Shown here: piece by piece, positions 51,490 through 60,000 of the stretch
Layout: each line of letters starts with the position of its first letter
Position numbering within the stretch: position 1 is the first letter of the stretch
Source of the DNA: Strigamia acuminata
Lineage: Eukaryota > Arthropoda > Chilopoda > Geophilomorpha > Linotaeniidae
Length of the DNA: 60,000 nucleotides
NCBI GenBank assembly: GCA_949358305.1
Contig: OX442315.1
Coordinates: 6,972,427 to 7,032,426, forward strand
Direction of reading: 5' to 3'
Translations under genes and position numbers: made by a program
Notes under the pieces: generated by a model
Seen by the model: only the letters and a program-made list of their open reading frames with translations
Database searches by the model: none
What the model was told of the DNA's origin: nothing

Positions 51490-52826
51490 TTACAAATTTA
51501 AAATTTCAAGTATTACTTCTAGTGTCGTCTGCACATCCAAATTTTTACTTTTGACATAACCGTCAATTGCGTCAAAAGCTGAAGCATCAATATTATCACA
51601 AGCCAAGATCTCTAACGTATTCAATGGAGTTTGCAGACGTAACAATTTAAATATTGAAGTTGAAGTAATAAAGGGGCAAAGTGCAAAAGTTACAACTTTG
51701 AGATTTTGTAGCGCATCCGATTCAACAAGTTCCGAAATTAAATCGTCACTGACTTCCATTCCACAATCAGCAAAGCCCAATGTTTCCAAACTTTTACGTT
51801 GTACCAAAAACATTTTCATTTGTTGTTTAGTAAAAAGTGGAGTTCTACAGATGAAATGCAGTGTATGAAGGTTTTTCAATAGAGCATTAACAATCCCATC
51901 ACTTTCATTAAAAATCGTACAATCGTCTAATATTAATTTCTTTAACATTGGGCAAGCGCGATCAATAAATCCAATATTGACCAGTCTAACTCCGCACAGA
52001 CTTAGATGGGTCAAACATAAGCATCTTAAATTTGAAAAATGGTTCTCAGGATAGGAATATGATCGCTAATTGATGTTGTGTACGGACCTTTCTCGATGGA
52101 ATAAGTGCGTGATGTTTTCTTTGTATTTGTCTGTTTTGCCAACTTAATACACAGTTCAGGCCAATTTTCATGTTTAAACACTTTTAATTTGGGCAGTTGG
52201 TTGAGAAGGAACAAACACCCTTTGACTGTGGCATCAGTCACCGTAATATCCAAATACTCCAGTTTAACGCAAATGCTTAAGGCCCCAAGCCTAATGTCAG
52301 AAAGTTGTAAGCAAAACGAAAGGTTGAGATGTGTTAAGAGTGGACAATTCTTTGCGATCGCAACAGCAACTTCATCCGTGATATACGTACACTCAATGTC
52401 TAAACGTTGAAGTTTCGGTAAACTTTGCACCAGTTTGATTTTGGCTGCAATCGCTATTTCTCGATCTTCAAAATCTCGAGAAACTTCCAAATCTTCCGCT
52501 AAACTTTTCGAATCGCTCGAATCTTTTACCAAACTTAAAGCCACAAGGTTTTTACACCTTTTTTCTATTTTATCGTACACAGAAGGCATGGTCGTACTAA
52601 ACAGATCCAAATGGTGTAGTGATACGGCGCCGGAATGAATGAAAATCTTGGCAGGTAATCGTCGATCAGTGCTTTCAAATTGCTTACACAGTTTTTCAAA
52701 TATGTTGTTGATAAGCACGGGCGGTAAGCTTACCAGTTGACCTTGCATCTCCTTCTCTTCAAAATGATTAATCACAACGTCTAAACACAATTTCTTCAGA
52801 CTCGAAGCTGATTTCCGGCGTGGCAT
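51490..52826 (-). pseudogene. BC-box/LRR gene with frameshift and small deletion
   Basis: From MPRRKSASSLKKLCLDVV (52826) the frame is open to LRTIF near 52030. One base is lost (TTTCAAAT for TTTCCAAAT), and about 75 nt coding the LPLDFNILTWPQRLTSL-type segment are missing, after which LTHLSLCGVRLVNIGFIDRA continues to the family C-terminus (YVKSKNLDVQT). The start, BC box and promoter region look intact, so the decay is recent. Closest relative by eye is the intact copy at 54513. Confidence 0.85.
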
Positions 52827-53328
52827 GTCGACAGTCAGATGCGAATGATAAAAGCCTGCAACAATTGTTGGAAATCCTTGGGCACGAAACAATCAGGAGG
52901 TTAGTTAAATAACAAGTCGTTTATTCTTTACAATACAATGGTTTAAATATCACGCAAACACACTGTGATTGGCTACACTCAGTACGTCCGTCCTACGTAT
53001 TCGCGTAACGTTGCACTGACGCGCCAAACATCGCCCTGGTGGCGTTGACCGAGCGTTAACTTCCACGGGTGCGAATGATTGAACGTGTGAGATCGATAAG
53101 TGATTGGTCAATGGTGTAATATTTTAAAATTTGTAGGAATAAATCAATTGAGTGTTGATTGAAATGTAACTTTATTGGAAAGAGTTCAAAGTACATAATG
53201 CACTAGCAGTTAACAGCAGAATAATCTGAAGATTAATGACATAGAGTTTACACTCACGGACCGAAAGAGGATGGTCAAGTGGTATATACTGATATGTGCA
53301 ATAAAGTACGGAGTAAATAATAACCAAT
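52827..53328. other. Promoter-side flank and DEG/ENaC 3' flank
   Basis: An initiator TCATTCG (minus) lies at 52849-52843. 53080-53115 matches 233-275 inverted. 53140-53328 matches 57890-58110 (gaaatg.aactttattggaaagagttcaaa) and is 3' flank of the channel exons. Confidence 0.5.
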
Positions 53329-53884
53329 TCATATTTCAAATTTACCAAAGTTAAATCTACGTAAGAACTTTTCCAGCATTTGAAACAGTGCTAGAGCAGA
53401 CATACCAAGAAAAAAGCCAAAAATTGACCCAATATCGCAAATTAATTTGACCATCGGCACAGACAACTGCTGTTGAATAATTTCTCTCAAGTCATTTTCA
53501 AGTTGAATCATTGTAGCTACAATATTTACTCCTATTATCATTCTAAAATATTCAGTGAATGGTATGTGAATTGTATATTCACACGGTGGATTGCAGCCAC
53601 AGGTGTGCACAGCATCGATATTTAGATGCACATTTAGGTACGAACGACGTGCCTTTTTGGCTTCAATCGATGTTTTACAATCAGGCAAATGTGATGAATT
53701 GTAAGAAGGCAGTCTGATATAAATAGAAAAACTTAAATGACAATGAATGTAGAATTGTGAGAATACGACCAAACCTGCACTGAATGTTTTCTCTCATAAG
53801 TTTGTTTTCAAAGCACTTCTTTTCGCACAAATTAAATTCAATTAATGATACACATGGATTCGTCGGAGTGTTCAATTTGCGTAT
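53329..53884 (-). CDS. DEG/ENaC (pickpocket-like) channel, last two exons, copy 1
   Basis: Exons 53775-53884 and 53329-53713 (minus) with GT-AG junction in phase. They encode the cysteine-rich end of the extracellular domain (NPCVSLIEFNLCEKKC, CGCNPPCEYTIHIPF) and the second transmembrane helix DIGSIFGFFLGMSALALFQM with the G-x-S selectivity motif (GMS), then a short cytosolic tail RRFNFGKFEI. Upstream exons are missing. A MITE and then an LRR gene lie there, so this is probably a partial duplicate. DEG/ENaC proteins are trimeric amiloride-sensitive sodium channels. Confidence 0.8.
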
Positions 53885-53911
53885 CTGCCGTAAAAGAGCA
53901 ACATTTGTTTA

Positions 53912-54068
53912 CAGTCGAGCATAATTTTTCACGAATTGCAAGGGACCCGAAAAATTGGTTCGTTATAACGAAGGTTTATTTTAACAAAATTTTCAACATG
54001 GTGTTCTATAGCCAACAAACCAACCAAACCACGTTATAATGAAAAATTCTTATAACGAGGTTTGACTG
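53912..54068. mobile_element. pogo/Tigger-like MITE
   Basis: CAGTCGAGCATAA at the left and the inverse of CAGTCAAACCTCGTTATAA at the right, the typical pogo-type end. 157 bp. A copy of the left end at the equivalent place (58707) shows that it predates the segmental duplication. Confidence 0.65.
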
Positions 54069-54512
54069 CATTACTTATTTTTGAAACTGCTTTTACAAAG
54101 CATTTTTAAAATTGTATTCAACCATGTTTTGTTGATCCAATATAAACATGCTTTTTTGTTTAAATGAGACTGAGACTGAAAGCAGATTAAATCAGTAAAG
54201 CAGTTAAACTACCTATCTGGTTTAAAAATGCTGGTTTACTTCAGATGACTTTTGAATTGAGCTACTATTTATTTGCTTACCGTCTGTCTGCTCAGTTTTA
54301 TGTTTGTAATATAACTGCTGTGTTGATTTTCGGTAACTTTAAAGTTAATTCTTTCTTTCTTTTTTATGTCATATGTTTTTGTTCATCTCTTACTACAACT
54401 GTCATATCTGGTTCTAGAATTGCAGCTGTGTATCAAATGTGGTGTTTTAATTGTAAAATACAGTTAGATTTTATTATAAAAATTAAATGTTAACATCCTA
54501 ATATTTTGTAAT
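54069..54512. repeat. Segment duplicated at 59815-59960
   Basis: tgacttttgaattgagctac..tttgcttaccg and ggtaactttaaagttaattctttctt recur at 59817-59950. Non-coding flank of the duplicated unit. Confidence 0.6.
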
Positions 54513-55880
54513 CTAATAATCTTTTGTCCTTGTCCACTGCACATCCAAATTGTTACTTTTCACGAAACCGTTAATTTCCTCAACAGCTGAAGCGCCGATA
54601 TTGTCACAACACCGGATCTCTAACTTATTCAGTGGATTCTGCAGGCCCAACAACTTAATTATCGATATTGAAGTAATATAGTTGCATGATACAAGTTTTA
54701 AACTTTTAAAATTTTGTAGCGCATTTGATTCAATAAGTTCCGAAAATAAATTGTCAGACACTACTATTCCGCAATTACAAAAAAACAACTTTTCCAATCT
54801 TGTACATGCTACCAATAACGTTTTCATTTGTTGTTCGGCAATGGATAGACCTGAAAAACAGAACAAATTTACTTTACGAAGGTTTTTCAATGGAGCATCA
54901 ATAATACCATCACTTTCATTGAAAATTGAACAATCTCTCAATGTTAATTTCTCTAACTTTGGCCAAGCGCGATCAATAAGTCGAATATTGACCGGTCTAA
55001 CGCCAAATAGTTGAAGACTCGTCAATCGTTGAGGCCATGTTAAAATATTAAAATCCAGAGGGGTTTCGTCACTTATCAACCGTAAGCTTCTTAAATTCGG
55101 AAAAATGGTTCGCAGCATGGGAATATGTTCGTTATTTGTGTACGGAACTTTTTCGATGGAATAAGTGCGCGATGTTTCGTGTCTATTCGACTGTTGTGCC
55201 AACTTAAGTAATAATTCCGTCCAGTCATCGTGTTCAAATGCCAACTTAATTAATAATTCCGTCCAGTCATCGTGTTCAAATACTTTTAATTTGGGCAGTT
55301 GATTGAGAGCGAACAAACACCCATCGACGGTGACAAGAGTTGATTCAATATTCAAATACTCCAGCTGGCCGCAACTGCTTAAAGCCCGGAGCCCACTGTT
55401 GGTAAGTTGATCGCAACACAACAGGTTGAGATGTGTTAAGAGTGGACAATTCTTTCCTATCGCAGCAGCAACTTTATCCGTGAATTCATGCGTATAAGCA
55501 ATGTCTAAACGTTGAAGTTTCGGTAAACTTTGCATCAGTTTGATTTGGGATGCAATTGACACTTTTCTCATATCTCCCGAATCTTTTACCGTGCGTAAAG
55601 CCACAAGGTTTTTGCACTCTTTTCCTATTTTATCGTATAATAGATCAAGCTTGGTCACACGAAACCGATTCAAATGGTGTAGTGACACGGCGCCGGAATA
55701 AATGAAAATGTTTGAAGGTAAATTTTCATCGGTACACAGACACAGTCTTTCATACACATTATTAATTAGCACGGGTGGTTGATTTGCCAGTTGATCTTGT
55801 ATCTCCTTCTCTTCGAAATAACAAATCACAATGTCTAAACACAATTTCTCCAGACTCGAAGCTGATTTCCTGCGTGGCAT
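54513..55880 (-). CDS. BC-box/LRR protein, putative cullin-RING substrate receptor (intact)
   Basis: 455 aa from the family ATG at 55880 (MPRRKSASSLEKLCLDIV, BC box SLEKLCLDIV). The upstream in-frame start lies beyond the TATA box. QLANQPPVLINNVYERLC is the Cul-box-like segment. An exact-frame 42-bp tandem duplication doubles FEHDDWTELL(I/L)KLA, making it the longest copy. C-terminal KSNNLDVQWTRTKDY. Closest to copies at 362 and 52826. Function inferred as for the family. Confidence 0.85.
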   Translation of the reverse strand: MPRRKSASSLEKLCLDIVICYFEEKEIQDQLANQPPVLINNVYERLCLCTDENLPSNIFIYSGAVSLHHLNRFRVTKLDLLYDKIGKECKNLVALRTVKDSGDMRKVSIASQIKLMQSLPKLQRLDIAYTHEFTDKVAAAIGKNCPLLTHLNLLCCDQLTNSGLRALSSCGQLEYLNIESTLVTVDGCLFALNQLPKLKVFEHDDWTELLIKLAFEHDDWTELLLKLAQQSNRHETSRTYSIEKVPYTNNEHIPMLRTIFPNLRSLRLISDETPLDFNILTWPQRLTSLQLFGVRPVNIRLIDRAWPKLEKLTLRDCSIFNESDGIIDAPLKNLRKVNLFCFSGLSIAEQQMKTLLVACTRLEKLFFCNCGIVVSDNLFSELIESNALQNFKSLKLVSCNYITSISIIKLLGLQNPLNKLEIRCCDNIGASAVEEINGFVKSNNLDVQWTRTKDY

Positions 55881-55901
55881 AACGACGGTAGAAACGTTGA
55901 C

Positions 55902-55935
55902 GAATGATTGAACCAACTTGAATGTGTTGTTTATA
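55902..55935 (-). promoter_or_regulatory. TATA/Inr core promoter
   Basis: TATAAACAAC (minus, from 55935) lies 30 bp before the A of TCATTCG (minus, 55907-55901). 5' UTR is about 25 nt. Confidence 0.75.
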
Positions 55936-56929
55936 CGAGACGAGGCAAAACGTATGATGGACGTGCTTATCTTCGCCAATCATTCATTTGTGTACAATTA
56001 GAAAACCTATGGAAATTTTATTTGTGTGGCTCTTGTTTAAAGTACCCTCATAAAATAAATTGCAAGTAGTTTATAATATCAATTTCAAAATTGCAGCTCA
56101 TACTGCTCAATCAGTTCAAGTGAGAACGTACAGGTCCAGTGTTTGTTTAATGTTTCGTATTTGTTTACATGAAAAATATAATTTTAGACGAAATAAATGC
56201 AACCTTTTAGACGATTGATTTATTTGTAAGCTGAAGATTGCACAAAGTTGCATACGTTTACAATAAAAAAAAAATAATGAATTCAAAATTTAAAATACAG
56301 TTTGGCAGTTCAAAGAAAATCTTGTGTAAATGTTTTTAGCTTATTACTAGTGAGAAAGAAAATCTTGTGTAAATGTTTTTAGCTTATTACTAGTGAGAAA
56401 GAAAACTTGAATTTTTATAATGGGATTGTAAGAAAAATTTATTGCTTGCTAAAATAATTTAAAGACATGCACTTAATCATGTCGCAAATATCACAAGTCG
56501 TAGTCCAGTTGCTGTCGAACGATCAAAAATCCGTCCGCAATGTACAGAAACCTTGCAACTATTGCCAATTCATAAAAACGAGAACGAAAAGTAATTTAAT
56601 CATTAAATTCAAAAGTTGCTGATCATGGCATACCGTACACCACTATTTCTATTTCCAAGTCAATTTCGAATGAGTTTAAATAAGTATGACGTCATACTCT
56701 TTCACTACTGTCATAGTGAATGTAATTTTTCTATAATTTTGTATATTATTCCAATTTTTACTCTGAGAACGAAGCCAACTCGATACATTCACTGTGAATA
56801 TCATAGCTAAAGTAGATATCTGCTGCAATATGTACTACACATGGCCGCGCCAAACAAATTGATCAAGGCCTTCTAATTATAAAACTCATATTGAAAAATC
56901 AATGAATTTTTATTTTAAAATCATATTTT
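55936..56929. other. Intergenic spacer
   Basis: A 45-bp direct repeat (agaaaatcttgtgtaaatgtttttagc, 56316 and 56359). Otherwise AT-rich with nothing recognised. Confidence 0.5.
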
Positions 56930-57420
56930 TATGTTGTTATTTTTCTTTTAAACATCTTTGAAGTTGGTTCATGAAGGATCCAACCGAAAGAACTCGTGTT
57001 TGAATTATGGCGAAATAAAAACGAAATACATACAGATAATAGCGTAGAAGGCCCAACCATATAAAACCACAGAGAAAGAGTAAAGAACATGAAATAAATT
57101 ATAAGTAAATAAATAGTATACCAGGTAAATAGTAACATAAATAAAATTAATAAAAAAATCTTACGTTTAGAATGATCTTTAAAATTATTCCGGCCACTTT
57201 CTTAGTTCCGTATCGCCTTTTCAGCTAAATTGGCGTTGTTTGGATGGCCGACGAAGCCCGTTCCAGAGTCTACGCCTGTAATTTATTTCAACCACTTTCT
57301 TGGAAGTATCGACCTGATTTTGAAATAATTACAAAAAGTGACAAAGATGAGCGAATTTCGACCCTAACACCAAAAAACTCAACCGGGCAACAATCCAGGA
57401 CCACTGGAGGATCGAGCAAG
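56930..57420 (+). other. Dispersed module, best copy, with first-exon-like ORF
   Basis: After the shared phrases (aggcccaaccatataaaaccac, agctaaattggcgttg), ATG at 57244 opens 59 codons: MADEARSRVYACNLFQPLSW onward, ending STGQQSRTTGGSSK/GTGAGT, a good donor at 57421. It may be exon 1 of a gene whose other exons are not found. The copies at 33300, 36381 and 5125-5492 have lost the frame. No domain recognised. Confidence 0.4.
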
Positions 57421-57513
57421 GTGAGTTCCGACACGGTAATAATGGTCGTTTAGGCCTTTTTTTCCACGTTGAATTAACAATACAAATCATGGACACCTAC
57501 ATCAGCTTTTACT

Positions 57514-57715
57514 TTCCCTATTTTATCGTGTAGAAGAATCGTGGGGAGATGAAACACGTGAAGTGACGTCGCGCCGGAATAAAGGAAGACTTTTGATGGG
57601 AGTCGTCGATCGGTTGATTTGTCAGTTGATGTTGGATCTCTTCAAATCGACTAGTCGTCACATTTGAACATAATTCCGCCAGACTAGAAGCTGATTTTCT
57701 GCGTGTAATTCAGGA
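57514..57715 (-). pseudogene. LRR N-terminal relic fused to 3' flank
   Basis: Minus strand RRKSASSLAELCSNVTTSRFEEIQHQLTNQ.. then DRRLPSKVFLYSGATSL and HDKIGK, directly followed by the 3' flank found after the copy at 3817 (gtaaaagctgatg). It is thus a 3817-type gene with a short deletion and about 1 kb of LRRs removed. The start codon is lost (ATGCC changed). A TATAAAG box survives near 57745. Confidence 0.7.
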
Positions 57716-57774
57716 TCGAATAGTAAGAGTTTCGAAAAAATTCTTTATATGGGCGAAACGTGTGACACGTTAAT

Positions 57775-57990
57775 AATACGAGGTGTTAAAAACTTGCCTA
57801 TGGTTGAGATGGTTTTGAGTGAACTGAAGTGTGACAAGTGGAACGGGTTGTCCATAAAAATGTTAAAAATGTTAAAAATGTTTGAAAATATATAAGATTT
57901 TAAAATTTGTAGGAATAAATCGACTGGGTGTGGATTGAAATGCGACTTTATTGGAAAGAGTTCAAAATACATAATGCACTAGCAGTTAAC
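57775..57990. repeat. Duplicated flank (inverse copy at 2500-2710)
   Basis: See 2500-2710. The inner part (57890 on) also matches 53140 onward in direct orientation. Confidence 0.6.
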
Positions 57991-58110
57991 AGCAGAATAT
58001 TCTGAAGATTAATGACATAGAGTTTACACTCACGGACCGAAAGTGGATGATCAAGTGGTACATACTTATATGTGCAATAAAGTAGAGAGTAAATAATAAA
58101 CAATTCATAT

Positions 58111-58660
58111 TTAAAATTTACCAAAGTTAAATCTACGTAAGAACTTTTCCAGCATTTGAAACAGTGCTAGAGCAGATATTCCAAGAAAAAAGCCAAAAAT
58201 TGACCCAATATCGCAAATTAATTTGACCAATGGCACAGACAACTGTTGTTGAATAATTTCTCTCAAGTTATTTTCAAGTTGAATTACTGTACCTACAATA
58301 TTTTTTCCTTCTATGGTTTTTAAATATTCAGTGAATGGTATGTGAATTGTGTATTCACATGGTGGATTGCAGCCACAGCTGTGCACTGCATCGACATTTA
58401 GATGCACATTTAGGTATGACCGGCGTGCCTTTTTGGCTTCAATCGATGTTTTACAATCAGGCAAATGTGATGAATTGTAAAAAGGCAATCTGATATAAAT
58501 AGAAAAACTTAAATATCAATGTATGTAGAATTGTGAGAATACGGACAAACCTGCACTGAATGTTTTCTTTCATTAGTTTGTTTTCAAAGCACTTCTCTTC
58601 GCACGAATTAAATTCAATTAATGATACACATGGATCTGTCGGAGTGTTCAATTTGCTTAT
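58111..58660 (-). CDS. DEG/ENaC (pickpocket-like) channel, last two exons, copy 2
   Basis: Exons 58551-58660 and 58111-58489 (minus), same junction and phase as copy 1. NPCVSL is changed to DPCVSLIEFNSCEEKC. CGCNPPCEYTIHIPF is identical. The pore helix reads FGFFLGISALALFQM with GIS. The tail is two codons shorter because GAA became TAA. Upstream exons are not found within the window. High similarity to copy 1 including flanks shows a recent segmental duplication of about 4.8 kb spacing. Confidence 0.8.
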
Positions 58661-58706
58661 CTGCAGTACAAGAATTTTTTTTACCAAAAAGAGCAACATT
58701 TGTTTA

Positions 58707-58770
58707 CAGTCGAGCCTCATTATAACGAATCGCAAAGAACCCAAAAAATCGGTTTGTTATACCTAAGGTT
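58707..58770. mobile_element. Truncated pogo-like MITE
   Basis: CAGTCGAGCCTCATTATAACG left end only, cut at 58771 where a second MITE begins. Confidence 0.6.
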
Positions 58771-59099
58771 CAGGGCCTTGCCCAGGGTTGGACTGGGAAC
58801 AAATTTATTGCCGGGAAATCTGGGTGTCCGGTCCACAATTAATGAAGTCGGGACAGACCACAGCGGCCACGGGCCAGTCCAGCACTGGCCTTGCCGACCT
58901 ATGAGGCAAAGAGGCGGCCGCCTCAGGGCGGCAAACTGACAGGGGCGGCAATTTTGGCCCAAATTTTTTTTTCTTTTTCTTTGAAATTATTTTCGGACAT
59001 ATTCGGAAATAAGGTTTTTTTTTTGTTTTTTGGGTGGGGGGAGGGGGGCGGAATTTTTAATGCTTGCCTCACCATACATATTTCCTAGGAATGGCCCTG
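58771..59099. mobile_element. hAT-like MITE
   Basis: CAGGGCCTTGCCCAGG at the left and the inverse CAGGGCCATTCCTAGG at the right (13 of 16 match). GC-rich, no ORF. No convincing 8-bp target duplication. The nested position inside the pogo-like MITE gives the order of insertion. Confidence 0.6.
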
Positions 59100-60000
59100 C
59101 TATTTATTGGCAAACTATTTATTCTTTATTTTTCACTAAAAGTGATTAATTCTGCACTACTTTTTTCTGCACTATTTCTACTTTCTTTCACACTGCAGAT
59201 TACTTAATGCCACACTAAATTTTTTACATTATTTTAATTTTTTGCACACTGAAAATTACTTAATTTCCCACTAAAGTTTAAAATTATACCAACAGTGCAT
59301 TTTTGGCTGTAGATGGCCTACCGCATTTTCTTTAATCCCCGAGGGGAATATTTTTGGCTTCTGGTGGTACTGCAAACAGTTTTTCTGTAATGGCTATGCC
59401 CATGAGGTGCTTGAACACATGTATGATTTAAAAAAAGTTGGACAGGTGCAAGTGCCTTCATCCCACTTCTTATCATCTATTGTAACAAGCCACAGGCGAG
59501 TGCACGATTGCTGATGTCTCAAAGCACCGCCAATTCTTTAGTTGAGTTTGCCGCAAGTATTTGCCAACATCCACATCCCGTATGGTGTTTTGGCCAGTTG
59601 GTTGGATTAAGCATGGTACTTGGATATAATGGTCACTTAATTGTAACACTAGCAATGGTTCTTGTGATAATAGTGGTGAGAAATAAAGAACATTTAGTGT
59701 ACGTCGGCAGTTTAAATAGTGCGAAAAAAAGGCGTGTGGAAAACAATTAAATTTAGTGAGAAATTAAGAATAAATAGTGTTCAACAAGTTTATGGCGCAG
59801 CTAAAGTATCTTCTTTAAAAATGCTTGTTTACATTAGACAACTTTTGAATTGAGCTACTATTTCTCTTCTTACCGTTTGTCTGCTCAGTTTTATGTTTGT
59901 AACACAAGTGCGGTGTTGATTTTCGGTAACTTTAAAGTTAATTCTTTCTTGATTTTTCATTAAGTAAATCTATCAAAGTACAATAAGTATTCTCGTTAGG
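59100..60000. other. Intergenic end of window
   Basis: 59815-59960 duplicates 54230-54370. If the order of the first unit is kept, another LRR gene should start just beyond the window. Short ORFs at 59473-59750 show nothing recognisable. Confidence 0.4.

Overview
The window is arthropod nuclear DNA, probably a hexapod or crustacean. The grounds are TATA plus TCATTC initiator core promoters, TTAGG motifs, pickpocket-like DEG/ENaC channel exons, U12-free GT-AG introns, and AT-rich spacers full of TA-flanked MITEs. The species cannot be named from the sequence.

The dominant content is a lineage-specific multigene family of intronless leucine-rich-repeat (LRR) proteins of about 430-455 aa. Each starts MPRRKSA..SLEELCLNVV. 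That N-terminus fits an elongin-BC box (S-L-x3-C-x3-[V/A/I/L]) followed by a Cul2/Cul5-box-like LPP..I..IFERLC segment, and then cysteine-containing LRRs. I infer ZYG11/FBXL-like substrate receptors of cullin-RING ubiquitin ligases. Four copies are intact (362-1690 +, 5952-7247 -, 13165-14445 -, 15007-16293 -), with a fifth at 54513-55880 -. One is intact except for an in-frame TGA (3817-5097 +). At least ten others are broken by transposons, deletions, frameshifts or a mitochondrial DNA patch. Several intact and broken copies share a core promoter with TATA at about -30 and an Inr TCATTCG.

From 17479 to 30976 lies a complete, very young Ty3/Gypsy LTR retrotransposon: identical-looking 1017-bp LTRs, 4-bp GATA target duplication, tRNA-Pro-like primer site, gag, and pol reached by a textbook -1 frameshift signal. 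A third, unrecognised 951-codon gene appears to be split by its own intron. The element split an LRR pseudogene.

The region 31-38 kb holds LRR relics, two TA-flanked MITEs, an ND2 mitochondrial insert inside an LRR pseudogene, an intronless IWS1-like gene and a U2 snRNA gene. From 40631 to 46026 a 14-exon gene encodes a TRAF-like protein (zinc-binding N-terminus, coiled coil, MATH domain) with a tandemly duplicated exon. Its sixth intron carries an extraordinary array of perfect stem-loops, most with exactly 6-nt loops, which is the least explained structure in the window. From 46.6 kb onward there is a truncated second LTR element inside another LRR gene. This is followed by a segmentally duplicated region of LRR genes alternating with the last two exons of DEG/ENaC channel genes.
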